From Oceanicola sp. 502str15 (GTDB lineage: Bacteria; Pseudomonadota; Alphaproteobacteria; Rhodobacterales; Rhodobacteraceae): a stretch of 64,000 nt of DNA. A program made the translations under genes and the position numbers. The notes beneath the pieces are model-generated. The model saw nothing but the letters and a program-made list of their open reading frames with translations, was not told the origin of the DNA and searched no databases. Numbering within the stretch: position 1 is the stretch's first letter; every line of letters begins with the position of its first letter. Below are positions 7,810 to 18,516 of the stretch, one piece after another. The stretch lies in assembly GCF_024105635.1 (NCBI RefSeq), contig NZ_WYDQ01000001.1, positions 3,720,501-3,784,500 of the forward strand. The letters are read 5' to 3'.

Positions 7810-9777
7810 ATGAACATCCAAATGCGGGCCATTCTGCTGGCCTCCGTCTCCGCTCTGGCCGCCAATGCCGCCGCCGCGCAGGAGGTGATCGACCTCGAGG
7901 CCATCCGGGTCGAGGCCGACGCCGCGCAGGACGCGCTGGGCAACGTCGAAATCTCCTCCGAGGAGATCGCGGAGCGCAACGCCGCCAGCACCGACGAGCT
8001 CTTTGCCGGGCAATCCGAAATCATCGCCAGCGGCGGGGCCGTCATTGCCCAGAAGGTGCTGGTGCACGGGCTCGAAGAGAGCAACCTCGCTGTCACCATC
8101 GACGGCGCGCGCCAGAACAAGGGCGCCTTCCACCACACCGGCAACGTGCCGCTCGATCCGTTCCTGCTGAAGCGCGTGCAAGTCAGCTCCGGCCTCGCCC
8201 CCGCCGATGCCGGCCCCGGCGCGCTGGCGGGCATCATCGCCTATGAAACCAAGGACGCCCGCGACCTGCTGGAGCCCGGCGCCACCGTCGGCGGTTTCAC
8301 CGGCCTCACCTTCGGCTCCAACGGCGGCACCTTCCGCCGCTCGGCGGCGATCTACGGCATGCAGGGCGGCTTCGACTACCTCGTCGGCTACTCGCGCCAG
8401 ACCGGCGACGACTACGAAGACGGCGCCGGCACCACCATCGGCGGCACCGAGCCCGACATGACCGACTATTTCGCCAAGGTCGGCTACACCACCGACAGCG
8501 GCAAGCGCTTCGTCTTCTCCGCCGAGCACGTGTCCGACCAAGGCCTCCGCGCCTTCCAGGGCGGCATCACCCGCCCCGACTTCACCGAAGTTCCGGGCCG
8601 TGCCACCACCTACGACGTCGCCGTGACCGAGCGCACCAGCTACAGCTTCACCTATACCGACGAGAACCCGCAGGGCATCTGGGCCCCCACGATCCAGCTC
8701 GCCTGGAACGAGCAGTATGTCGACGCGGGCGCCGTGGCCGGCCGCAACACCTCGCTCTCCGGCAAGGTCGAAAACGCCTTCTCCATGGGCAACGGCGTGC
8801 TGACCGCCGGGCTCGACTTCTTCTCCGACGAGGCCGAGGCGCTGGAAAGCGACGCCTACTACCTGCCCAACGGCAAGGAGCGGATCGACAGCATCGGGGT
8901 CTACGCCCAGATGCGGCAGGACGTGAGCGCGCGCGTGTCGCTCTCCTACGGCATCCGCTTCGACAGCCAGACCTTCAAGGGCGCAGACGGCCAGGAGTTC
9001 TCCGACTCCGGCATCAGCGTCAACGGCTCCGCCGACGTGATCCTGTCCAACAGCCTCACCCTCAACGTGGGCGTGGCCTCGGTCTGGGGCGGCTACGAGC
9101 TGAACGAGGCGGCCCTCATCGGCCGCTCCGACCTGACCGGCAACACCGCCTATAACTGGGACAACTACGGCCCCCAGACCACAAGCCGCGCCAACAACGC
9201 CCGCATCGGCCTGCGCTACGAGCAGGGCCCGTGGCAGGCCGGCTTCGCGCTGTTCCACACCGAACTGGAAGGGGTCGACAACGCCTTCTACCCCAACGAC
9301 TACACCGGCGATCTGGCGAGCTACAACGTCACCTCCCGCGGCTTCGACGCCAAGCTGCGCTACACCGGCGCACGCGGCTACATCGAAGGCAACTGGACCT
9401 ATGCCGACGTGAGCGTCGAAGACCAGCCGGTCGGCACCACCAGCTACTACATCGGTCGTCCGGTGGGCCATGTCATCGGCCTCTCCGGCGCCTACGAGCT
9501 GAACGACCAGTGGATGATCGGCGGCACCGCCGAGATCGCGCTGGAACAGGACGAGGTGCCCACCGGCTACGCCCCGCTCGACAGCTACGAAGTGCTCAAC
9601 CTCTGGACCACATGGACCCCGCGCGCCTACGAAAACCTCACCGTGCGGCTGGATGTGAAGAACGTGTTCGACACCACCTACACCGGTCGCGGCAATGACG
9701 GCGACGGCTTCTCCCGCGTGGTGCCGCTCACCGAGCCGGGGCGCACAATCCTGCTCTCGGCCAACATGAAGTTCTGA
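7810..9777 (+). CDS. TonB-dependent outer-membrane receptor
   Basis: A 655-residue outer-membrane receptor. The ATG at 7810 gives a good signal peptide (ending ALAANAAAAQ, cut near residue 24); a TTG at 7795 also opens the frame but adds nothing. After the signal comes a TonB-box-like segment, LEAIRVEA, then the plug domain (about residues 45-150, with VLVHGLEESNLAVTIDGARQ), then a 22-strand-type barrel rich in aromatic girdle residues. The C-terminus ends in the typical TILLSANMKF with terminal Phe. It imports a ferric siderophore or heme-type ligand for the adjacent ABC system. The terminator at 9801 ends the transcript. Confidence 0.94.
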   Translation: MNIQMRAILLASVSALAANAAAAQEVIDLEAIRVEADAAQDALGNVEISSEEIAERNAASTDELFAGQSEIIASGGAVIAQKVLVHGLEESNLAVTIDGARQNKGAFHHTGNVPLDPFLLKRVQVSSGLAPADAGPGALAGIIAYETKDARDLLEPGATVGGFTGLTFGSNGGTFRRSAAIYGMQGGFDYLVGYSRQTGDDYEDGAGTTIGGTEPDMTDYFAKVGYTTDSGKRFVFSAEHVSDQGLRAFQGGITRPDFTEVPGRATTYDVAVTERTSYSFTYTDENPQGIWAPTIQLAWNEQYVDAGAVAGRNTSLSGKVENAFSMGNGVLTAGLDFFSDEAEALESDAYYLPNGKERIDSIGVYAQMRQDVSARVSLSYGIRFDSQTFKGADGQEFSDSGISVNGSADVILSNSLTLNVGVASVWGGYELNEAALIGRSDLTGNTAYNWDNYGPQTTSRANNARIGLRYEQGPWQAGFALFHTELEGVDNAFYPNDYTGDLASYNVTSRGFDAKLRYTGARGYIEGNWTYADVSVEDQPVGTTSYYIGRPVGHVIGLSGAYELNDQWMIGGTAEIALEQDEVPTGYAPLDSYEVLNLWTTWTPRAYENLTVRLDVKNVFDTTYTGRGNDGDGFSRVVPLTEPGRTILLSANMKF

Positions 9778-9800
9778 CGTTTCCCTCGGAACAGGGGAAG

Positions 9801-9826
9801 GGGGCGCTCTCGGGCGCCCCTTTTCT
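9801..9826 (+). terminator. rho-independent terminator after receptor gene
   Basis: GGGGCGC at 9801-9807 pairs with GCGCCCC at 9814-9820 around a 6-base loop and is followed by TTTTCTT. It starts 23 bases after the receptor stop codon. Confidence 0.9.
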
Positions 9827-9895
9827 TGTTGGCTCGCCGGCATCCAATAACATGTGCTTATCGCTCCTCATCGCATTTCCAATTTTTCCTGATAG

Positions 9896-12181
<2,286 letters not shown>

Positions 12182-12203
12182 TCGCGCGTTAGCACAACGA
12201 AAC

Positions 12204-12235
12204 AAGGGCGCAGGGGAACCTCTGCGCCCTTTTTC
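12204..12235 (+). terminator. rho-independent terminator after katG
   Basis: AAGGGCGCAG from 12204 pairs with CTGCGCCCTT ending at 12231, with further pairs inside and a small GAA-containing loop. A T-run follows. It lies 23 bases after the katG stop codon, between convergent katG and the IclR gene. Confidence 0.92.
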
Positions 12236-12268
12236 ATGTGCCATGCAGGCGGGCGCGCCCGCCCCGGC

Positions 12269-12991
12269 CTAAACCGCCGAAAGCCCCGCGCAAAACGTCT
12301 TCAGCGCAGCCACTTCCGCCCGATCCGCCCCGCAAATCACCGGGTCCGTCCCGTAAAGCGTCACCGCCGCGCCGATCTCGCCCTGCCAGTCCAGCACCGG
12401 AGCCGAAATTGCCGCCAGCCCGGGGATCAGGTCGCCGCTCACCTGCGCGTATCCCGCCGCCCGGACCTCTGCCGCGAGGACGGCGGCGTCCCGTCCCGGC
12501 TCCAGCGCCAGTTCCTCCGCCAGTCGCCCCGACACCACCGCCTCCGGTGCCCAGGCCAGAAAGGCGCGGCCCGAGGCCGAGTTCAGCAGCGGCATCACGG
12601 TGCCCAGCCCCAGTGTCGTGACCACGAAGCGCGGCGCGCGTTCCCAGCGCACCACCGTCGCGCCCGCGTTGCCCCAGACCGAGAGCAGGGCGGTCAGCCC
12701 GGTCTGCTCCACCAGTTCGGGCAGCGCATCGGCGGTGCGGTTCACCAGCTCCATCCGCGCCATTCCGGCCACGCCAAGCGCCACCGCGCCGGGGCCGAGG
12801 TCGTATTTGCCCGAGCGCCCGGCCTGGCTCACCAGCCCGGCGGCCATGAAGCTGGCCAGGTAGCGGTGCGCCTTGCTGGCAGGCATCCCCGCCTCCCGCG
12901 CAATCTCGCTCAGCCCGACAGGCCCGCCCTGCTGCGAGAGCAGCTTCAGCAGCCCCAGCGCCGCGTCGAGAGAACTGAGCCCCTCAGCCAT
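12269..12991 (-). CDS. IclR-family transcriptional regulator
   Basis: A 240-residue regulator with an N-terminal winged helix (about residues 1-70, with LSEIAREAGMPASKAHRYLA as the helix-turn-helix) and a C-terminal IclR effector domain (about 75-240, with MPLLNSASGRAFLAW and the AISAPVLD segment). The family commonly controls aromatic catabolism. It is coupled to a thioesterase gene (8-base overlap), and together they face the aryl-CoA hydroxylase and ligase genes across a short promoter region. It probably controls those divergent operons in response to an aromatic acid or its CoA thioester. Confidence 0.92.
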   Translation of the reverse strand: MAEGLSSLDAALGLLKLLSQQGGPVGLSEIAREAGMPASKAHRYLASFMAAGLVSQAGRSGKYDLGPGAVALGVAGMARMELVNRTADALPELVEQTGLTALLSVWGNAGATVVRWERAPRFVVTTLGLGTVMPLLNSASGRAFLAWAPEAVVSGRLAEELALEPGRDAAVLAAEVRAAGYAQVSGDLIPGLAAISAPVLDWQGEIGAAVTLYGTDPVICGADRAEVAALKTFCAGLSAV

Positions 12992-13403
12992 CGACCATCT
13001 CCCGGAACGGCTCCATCGACCCGGCCCTTATGCCGCCCGCACCGTCCTCCACGAAGATCGCCCGCACCTCCTCGCCCTCGATCACGACCCGCTCGCCGAC
13101 CCGCGCGATATAGCCCAGCGTCATCGTCCGCTTCGACCAGTTCACCGCCCGCATCTCGACTCGCAGCAGCTCGCCCTCCAGCCCCGGCGTCCGAAACCGC
13201 CCGCTCGCCGAAACCAGCCCCAGCCCGCGCGATTGCAGCGCGCGGCGCAGGGCATCATGGCCGCCGTGACGGGCCGCGACATAGCTGTGAAAGCACCGGT
13301 CGAACCAGCGGAAGTAGTTGGGATAATAGACAATTCCCGCCGGGTCGCAGTCTCCGAAGCTGATCGCGATCTCCAGCAGGTGCAGCGGGCTGCTGTCGTC
13401 CAT
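12984..13403 (-). CDS. 4-hydroxybenzoyl-CoA-type thioesterase (hotdog fold)
   Basis: A 139-residue hotdog thioesterase. The signature DPAGIVYYPNYFRWFD begins at residue 20, and Asp20 is the likely catalytic acid, as in Pseudomonas-type 4-hydroxybenzoyl-CoA thioesterase. The ATG at 13403 is preferred to the in-frame GTG at 13412, because GGAG lies 8 bases before the ATG. It overlaps the IclR gene downstream. Opposite a hydroxylase that acts on an aryl-CoA, the likely job is to release the free hydroxylated acid, for example gentisate from gentisyl-CoA. The exact substrate is inference. Confidence 0.85.
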   Translation of the reverse strand: MDDSSPLHLLEIAISFGDCDPAGIVYYPNYFRWFDRCFHSYVAARHGGHDALRRALQSRGLGLVSASGRFRTPGLEGELLRVEMRAVNWSKRTMTLGYIARVGERVVIEGEEVRAIFVEDGAGGIRAGSMEPFREMVDG

Positions 13404-13404
13404 A

Positions 13405-13444
13405 ATTTCCACTCCGTGAAATCAGTTGCGTAATACGGAATTAC
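13405..13444. promoter_or_regulatory. two inverted repeats in the IclR/hydroxylase divergent promoter
   Basis: ATTTC-N8-GAAAT lies at 13405-13422 and GTAAT-N5-ATTAC at 13430-13444. Both are in the 88 bases between the divergent thioesterase-IclR and hydroxylase-ligase operons. The first overlaps the thioesterase ribosome-binding region. Either could be the operator of the adjacent IclR protein, because IclR-family sites are often AT-rich palindromes of this kind. Confidence 0.45.
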
Positions 13445-13491
13445 CGCCTAGCCTCACCCTGACACAAGACCAAACCGCAGGGGAGGGCGGA

Positions 13492-14610
13492 ATGGCAGAA
13501 CTTTCCTCAATCGCGATCTGTGGTGGCGGCCCCGGCGGGCTGGTCGCGGCGATCCTCGCCGCCCGCACCTTTCCCGACGCCCGCATCACCCTGCACGAAG
13601 CCGCGCCGCGCGGCGTGACATGGGGCTTCGGCGTGGTCTTCTCGACCCAGGCGCTCGACTTTCTCGCCGCCGACGATCCCGAAACCCACGCTCTCATCAC
13701 GCCCCGCATGGAGCGCTGGCAGAACATGGTTCTCAACCACCCCGATGGCGCCGTCACCCTCGACGGCATCGGCTTTGCTGCCATCGGCCGGCTCGAGCTG
13801 CTCACCATCCTCACCGCCCGCGCCGAGGCCCTCGGCGTCGATCTCCACTTCGGCTCCGAGGTCGACCCGTCGAGCCTCGCCGCCGATCTCGTCATCGGCG
13901 CAGACGGCCTCAACTCCCGCACCCGGAGCGCCGCCAACGCGCCCGAGCTGTCGCACATGTCCAACCGTTTCGCATGGTTCGGCACACCGCGTCCCTTCAA
14001 CGCGCTGACCCAGAGCTTCATCCGCCACCCCAAGGGCGCGCTGAACGCCCACCACTACCGCTACGCCCCCGACATGAGCACCTTCATCGTGGAGCTGGAG
14101 GCAGAGGCCTTCGCCGCCCACGGGCTGGCGGAGATGGACGAGGAAGAGAGCGCCGCCTACTGCGCCGCGCTGTTCTCGGAGGTTCTAGAGGGCGCGCCGC
14201 TGCTCACCAACCGTTCAATCTGGCGGCAATTTCCCAGGCTCTGGTGCGAGCGCTGGACCACCGGCAACGTGGCCCTGCTGGGCGATGCCGTCCACACCGC
14301 GCATTTCTCCATAGGCTCCGGCACCCGGCTGGCGATGGAAGATGCCATCGCCCTCAACGCCGCCCTGCGCGACGCGCCCAGTCTTCAGGCCGGCCTCGCC
14401 GCCTACCAGCAGGCCCGCCCCCCGATCGCCCGCAAGATCGTCACCGGCGCCAACACCTCGGCGCAATGGTACGAGACCTTCTCCCAGCGCCTCGACCAGC
14501 CGCCGCTCGACTTCGCCATGTCCTACATCACCCGCTCGGGCCGCGTGCCGCCGGAAAAGCTCCGCGCCCTCTCGCCCGGCTTCATGGCGCAATACGAGGC
14601 CGCCCGATGA
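13492..14610 (+). CDS. FAD-dependent aryl-CoA hydroxylase (single domain)
   Basis: A 372-residue flavoprotein of the p-hydroxybenzoate-hydroxylase superfamily. The dinucleotide fold GGGPGG is at residues 11-16, a DLVIGADGLNSR segment is near 135, and the FAD ribityl motif LLGDAVHTAHFSIGSGTRLA begins near 262. The closest relatives I recognise are the N-terminal halves of salicylyl-CoA 5-hydroxylase and 2-aminobenzoyl-CoA monooxygenase/reductase. Those proteins carry an extra old-yellow-enzyme domain that is absent here. The start follows a strong GGGGAGGGCGG site. It is coupled (ATGA) to an aryl-CoA ligase and faces a thioesterase, so it likely hydroxylates a benzoyl-CoA bearing a hydroxyl or amino group. 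Confidence 0.85.
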   Translation: MAELSSIAICGGGPGGLVAAILAARTFPDARITLHEAAPRGVTWGFGVVFSTQALDFLAADDPETHALITPRMERWQNMVLNHPDGAVTLDGIGFAAIGRLELLTILTARAEALGVDLHFGSEVDPSSLAADLVIGADGLNSRTRSAANAPELSHMSNRFAWFGTPRPFNALTQSFIRHPKGALNAHHYRYAPDMSTFIVELEAEAFAAHGLAEMDEEESAAYCAALFSEVLEGAPLLTNRSIWRQFPRLWCERWTTGNVALLGDAVHTAHFSIGSGTRLAMEDAIALNAALRDAPSLQAGLAAYQQARPPIARKIVTGANTSAQWYETFSQRLDQPPLDFAMSYITRSGRVPPEKLRALSPGFMAQYEAAR

Positions 14611-16127
14611 TCGACCCCGTCACCAACCCGCCCGGCGCCGCCGAGATCGGCTTCACCAAGGCCGCCCACGCCAACTGCGCCGAGATCCTCTGGCAGAACC
14701 TCGCCCGCAACCCCGAGGCCCGCGCCCTTACCGGCCCCGCCGGCGACCTGACCTACGCCGAGCTCATCGCCAAGGCCGCCCAGTGGGGCCACGCCTTCGC
14801 CGCCCACGGCCTCGCCCCCGGCGACCGCATCGCGCTGTTTCTCGACGACACCCCCAGCTTTCCCGCCGCCTTCTTCGGCGCCACCCGCGCGGGCTTCGTG
14901 CCGGTGCTGCTCAACACCATGACCCCGCCCGAGCTGCTGGCCTTCTACCTCACCGACAGCGGCGCCCCGCTCGCCGTGACCGAACCCCACTACGCCGACC
15001 GCTTCCCCAAGGGCGCCCCGGTCATCACCGATCACGCCGCCTTCACCCAAGGCCGGCCCACCACGCTCGACGCCGCTCCCACCGGCCCCGACGACATGGC
15101 CTTCTGGATGTATTCCTCCGGCTCCACTGGCCGCCCAAAGGGCATCGTCCACCTGCACCACGACATGGCCTATTCGCAGGCCAGCTTCGCCGCCCACGTG
15201 CTGCACCTGCGCCACGATGATGTCTGCTTTTCCGTGCCCAAGGCCTATTTCGCCTACGGCTTCGGCAACAGCATCACCTTCCCCTTCGCCATCGGCGCCT
15301 GCACCCTGCTGATGCCCGACCAGCCCAAGGCCGATGCCGTGCTCGACATGATCGAGGCGCACGCTCCCACGGTCTTCTTCGGCCTGCCCACGCTCTACAC
15401 CGCGCTCATCAACGCCCCCGGCGTGTCCGCGCGCGACCTCTCCTCGCTGCGCCAGTGCATGTCCGCCGCCGAGATCCTCAGCGAAGACGTCGCAAACCGC
15501 TGGAAGGCGCTCACCGGCCTCTCGCCCATCGAAGGGCTGGGCAGCACCGAAATGCTGCACGTCTACCTCTCCAATACGGCGGACGACATGCGCCATGGCG
15601 CGGCGGGCAAGCGGGTGCCGGGCTACGAGATTGAGCTGCGGGAGGGCGGGGTGATGTTCGTGCGCGGCCACTCCTCCGCGCCCGCCTACTGGAACCGCCC
15701 CGACAAGACCGCCGAAACCATGCAGGGCGACTGGATCAACACCGGCGACCGCTTCGAGGAGCGCGAGGGCTTCTACTACTTTCAGGGTCGCGCCGATGAC
15801 CTGGTGAAGGTCTCCGGCCAATGGGTCTGGCCGCTCGAGGTGGAGCGCGCCCTGAACGAACACCCCGAGGTGCACGAGTCCGCCGTCCTCGCCCACGAGC
15901 TGCCCGACCGCCGCATGACCCTCTCCGCCCTCGTCTCGCTCCGCTCCGGCCCGGGCGACGCGGGCGCGGTGAAGATGCTGCAGGACCACGTCAAATCCAC
16001 CCTGCTGCCCTACAAGTACCCCCGACAGATCACCTTCGTGAAAGACCTGCCCAAAACAGGCACTGGAAAAATCGACCGGCAGGCTGTCAAATCGCTCTTA
16101 CAGGGAAATGAGAAGAATATTGCCTAA
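14607..16127 (+). CDS. benzoate-CoA ligase family protein (hydroxy/amino-benzoate type)
   Basis: A 506-residue AMP-forming ligase that activates an aromatic acid to its CoA thioester. The adenylation P-loop YSSGSTGRPKG is near residue 168, the GLGSTEMLHVY motif near 310, NTGDRFE near 375, and the C-terminal catalytic lysine in PKTGTGKIDR. It resembles the TIGR02262 benzoate-CoA ligase group and is a paralogue of the ligase at 23951. Pairing with a hydroxylase and a thioesterase suggests 3-hydroxybenzoate, salicylate or anthranilate as substrate rather than benzoate. It is translationally coupled to the hydroxylase, and a BoxR-like site follows it directly. Confidence 0.88.
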   Translation: MIDPVTNPPGAAEIGFTKAAHANCAEILWQNLARNPEARALTGPAGDLTYAELIAKAAQWGHAFAAHGLAPGDRIALFLDDTPSFPAAFFGATRAGFVPVLLNTMTPPELLAFYLTDSGAPLAVTEPHYADRFPKGAPVITDHAAFTQGRPTTLDAAPTGPDDMAFWMYSSGSTGRPKGIVHLHHDMAYSQASFAAHVLHLRHDDVCFSVPKAYFAYGFGNSITFPFAIGACTLLMPDQPKADAVLDMIEAHAPTVFFGLPTLYTALINAPGVSARDLSSLRQCMSAAEILSEDVANRWKALTGLSPIEGLGSTEMLHVYLSNTADDMRHGAAGKRVPGYEIELREGGVMFVRGHSSAPAYWNRPDKTAETMQGDWINTGDRFEEREGFYYFQGRADDLVKVSGQWVWPLEVERALNEHPEVHESAVLAHELPDRRMTLSALVSLRSGPGDAGAVKMLQDHVKSTLLPYKYPRQITFVKDLPKTGTGKIDRQAVKSLLQGNEKNIA

Positions 16128-16130
16128 TTC

Positions 16131-16144
16131 AGCAATATAGTGCA
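16131..16144. promoter_or_regulatory. BoxR-like operator (AGCA-N6-TGCA) before aromatic-acid importer
   Basis: AGCAATATAGTGCA differs by one base from the perfect site TGCAATATAGTGCA in front of boxC. It begins three bases after the ligase stop and ends 50 bases before the importer's first start codon. TATAGT within it resembles a -10 element. Confidence 0.6.
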
Positions 16145-16194
16145 CAAAACTCACGGTGGCCGGTGCAAACGCGGCCCCACATAGGGAGGAAAAC

Positions 16195-17373
16195 ATGAAC
16201 AAGCTACTGACAGCGGCCCTTGCGGCCAGCTTTGCAGCCACCGGCGCCTTTGCCGAGTCGGTCAAGATCGGGTTCGTCACCACGCTCACCACGCCCGCGG
16301 CGGTGATCGGCAAGGATATGGAAAACGCGGTGAACCTCGCGGTCGAACATCTCGGCGGCAAAGCCGGGGATCTCGACATCGAGGTCATCTTCGGCGATGA
16401 CCAGTTCGCCCCCGAAGCGGGCAAGCAGGCCACCGACAAGCTGGTAAAGCAGGACGACGTCGATTTCGTCGCCGGGTATATCTGGTCCCACGTGCTTCTC
16501 GCCTCGCGCAAATCGGTGCTCGATGCCGGCAAGTTCCTGATCTCGGCCAACGCCGGCCCCTCGCAGATGGCCGGCAAGCTCTGCGACCCCAACTTCTTCT
16601 CCACCTCTTGGCAGAACGACCAGACCCCGATGGCGCTGGGCGAGGTGCTCAACCAGCAGGGCGTGAAATCACTCTACCTGATGGCCCCCAACTACGCCGC
16701 CGGCAAGGACATGACCGCGGGCGTGGAGCGCACCTTCAAGGGCGAGATCGCCGGCAAGGACCTCACCAAGTGGGGCGCCGACGCACAGCTCGACTTCTCG
16801 GCAGAGCTGGCCAAGGCCAAGGCTTCGGGCGCAGGCGGGCTGTTCGTCTTCTACCCCGGTGCCGCCGGTGGGGCCTTCATCAAGCAGTATGATCAGGCCG
16901 GCCTGAAAGACACGCTGCCGCTCTACTCGGTCTTCACCGTCGACGCGCTCTCCCTGCCCAAGCTGCAAGAGGCCGGTTTCGAGGCGGTGCTCGGCTCGCA
17001 GACCACGCAGGAATGGGACCCGACGCTCGACAACGAAGCCAACAAGAAGTTCGTCACCGACTTCAAGGCCAAGTTCGGCACCTACCCGAGCTACTACGCG
17101 GCCCAAAGCTACGACTCGATCATGCTGATCGCCTCCGCCGTGGCCAAGGTCGGCAATACCGAGGACAAGGACGCCCTGCGTGCCGCCCTCAAGGCCGCCG
17201 AGTTCGACTCGGTGCGCGGTGATTTCAAGTTCGGCAAGAACAACATCCCGGTGCAGGATTTCTACCTGCGCGAGGTGGTGGCCGATGCCGATGGCACCTG
17301 GACGACCAAGGTTGTGAGCACCGTCTTCGAAGACCACGTCGACAGCTTCGCCGCCGAATGTTCGATGGAATGA
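16195..17373 (+). CDS. periplasmic binding protein of aromatic-acid (Liv-type) ABC importer
   Basis: A 392-residue type-I periplasmic binding protein (Peripla_BP_6 family) with a signal peptide ending in ATGAFA at about residue 20. The mature start ESVKIGFVTTLTTPAAVIGK is family typical. Its ribosome site GGGAGGA is at 16184-16190. It heads a five-gene livKHMGF-type operon inserted between aryl-CoA ligase and benzoate genes. Box clusters in other bacteria also carry such importers, so uptake of benzoate or a hydroxybenzoate is the likely role. Leucine-family amino acids cannot be excluded by sequence. Confidence 0.88.
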   Translation: MNKLLTAALAASFAATGAFAESVKIGFVTTLTTPAAVIGKDMENAVNLAVEHLGGKAGDLDIEVIFGDDQFAPEAGKQATDKLVKQDDVDFVAGYIWSHVLLASRKSVLDAGKFLISANAGPSQMAGKLCDPNFFSTSWQNDQTPMALGEVLNQQGVKSLYLMAPNYAAGKDMTAGVERTFKGEIAGKDLTKWGADAQLDFSAELAKAKASGAGGLFVFYPGAAGGAFIKQYDQAGLKDTLPLYSVFTVDALSLPKLQEAGFEAVLGSQTTQEWDPTLDNEANKKFVTDFKAKFGTYPSYYAAQSYDSIMLIASAVAKVGNTEDKDALRAALKAAEFDSVRGDFKFGKNNIPVQDFYLREVVADADGTWTTKVVSTVFEDHVDSFAAECSME

Positions 17374-17383
17374 CCTGAAATCC

Positions 17384-17413
17384 GGGCGGGCAGGGGCCTT
17401 TCCCTGCCCGCCC
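17384..17413 (+). other. intercistronic GC hairpin after binding-protein gene
   Basis: GGGCGGGCAGGG at 17384-17395 pairs perfectly with 17402-17413 around a 6-base loop. Only AACAC follows, with no T-tract. It stands between the binding-protein stop and the first permease, like the hairpins after tctC, chvE and the TRAP binding-protein gene in this window. Confidence 0.75.
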
Positions 17414-17429
17414 AACACGCGAGACCTCC

Positions 17430-18353
17430 GTGGACACCTCTCTCCTCATCATCCAGACGCTGAACGGGCTGCAACTGGGCCTGCTGCTGTTCCTAGTCGC
17501 CTCCGGGCTGACGCTGGTCTTCGGCATCCTCGATTTCGTCAACCTCGCCCATGCCTCGCTCTACATGATCGGCGCCTTCGTCTGCGCCTCGCTGACCTAT
17601 CTCGTCGGCAATTTCTTTCTGGCAGTGGTGCTGGCCCTGCCGGTGACGGCGGCGCTCGGCTGGGCGGTGGAACGATTCGTGGCGCGCCCGCTCTATGCCC
17701 GCGACCACCTCGACCACGTGCTCGCCACCTTCGGCCTGATCCTCGTGTTCGATACGGCAGCGCACCTGATCTGGGGCCCCGAGGGCATCGCCGTGCCCCT
17801 TCCCGAGGCGTTCCAGGGCCAGCTCGCCCTCTCCGAAACCCTCGTCATCCCCACCTTCCGCCTCGTCATCATCGCCGCCGGGCTGGCGGCGGCGGGGGGG
17901 CTCTACTGGATGGTCACCTTCACCCGCCTCGGCATGCTGATCCGCGCCGGGGCCTCCAACCGCACCATGGTCGCCGCGCTCGGCATCAACATCGAGCTGC
18001 TCTTCGGCCTCGTCTTCGCGCTGGGCGCCGCGCTCGCCGGGCTGGCGGGCATGCTGATCGCCCCGATCACCGAGGCCTCCATCGGCATGGGCAACCAGGT
18101 TATCATCACCGCTTTCGTGGTCATCATCGTCGGCGGCATCGGCTCGATGAAGGGCGCCTTCATCGCCGCCCTGCTGATCGGCCTCATCGACACGCTGGGC
18201 CGCTCCTTCCTCGACGACATCTTCAAGCTGGTGATGTCCCCCGACGCCGCCGAAAACTCCGCCCCCGCCATTTCCGCCATGCTGATCTACATCATCATGG
18301 CCTGCGTGCTCGCCCTGAAGCCGCAGGGCCTGTTCCCGCCGAAGGTGCGGTGA
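17430..18353 (+). CDS. LivH-type ABC permease
   Basis: A 307-residue inner-membrane permease of the branched-chain amino acid transporter class, with about eight hydrophobic segments. It begins with GTG at 17430. Typical LivH motifs are GLTLVFGILDFVNLAHASLY near residue 30 and the cytoplasmic coupling segment RAGASNRTMVAALGIN near 175. It forms a heterodimer with the LivM-type protein encoded at 18517. An unusual 163-base spacer separates the two permease genes. Confidence 0.92.
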   Translation: MDTSLLIIQTLNGLQLGLLLFLVASGLTLVFGILDFVNLAHASLYMIGAFVCASLTYLVGNFFLAVVLALPVTAALGWAVERFVARPLYARDHLDHVLATFGLILVFDTAAHLIWGPEGIAVPLPEAFQGQLALSETLVIPTFRLVIIAAGLAAAGGLYWMVTFTRLGMLIRAGASNRTMVAALGINIELLFGLVFALGAALAGLAGMLIAPITEASIGMGNQVIITAFVVIIVGGIGSMKGAFIAALLIGLIDTLGRSFLDDIFKLVMSPDAAENSAPAISAMLIYIIMACVLALKPQGLFPPKVR

Positions 18354-18395
18354 GGCTGATGGCGCTCCAGAAAAGATTCAATGCCTCCGGCGGGG

Positions 18396-18480
18396 ATATT
18401 TTCCGCAAGAAAATGCGCAATTTGAGTCAAATTGTCCGCGTTCCGGCGCCCCTCCCTGCCCATTTTCTTGCTGCAAATAC
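18396..18480. repeat. inverted repeat element between the permease genes, with central palindrome
   Basis: Arms at 18396-18415 and 18461-18480 are inverted copies with 3 mismatches in 20; both contain CAAGAAAATG. Between them CAATTTGA-G-TCAAATTG (18418-18434) is a perfect 8-bp-arm palindrome. The left arm continues the context CCGGCGGGGATATTTT, which resembles a small intergenic repeat I associate with Rhodobacteraceae genomes. It splits livH from livM, genes that are normally adjacent. Confidence 0.6.
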
Positions 18481-18516
18481 TCACTCCACAGTGCAGCCGG
18501 GCGCGGAGGCCCGCAG

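Noticed and set aside
7711..9843. A 710-codon open frame on the minus strand opposite the TonB-dependent receptor
   Set aside because: Low-complexity Gly/Ala/Val/His composition with no domain, fully antisense to a clear receptor gene. Such mirror frames are expected in DNA this GC-rich.
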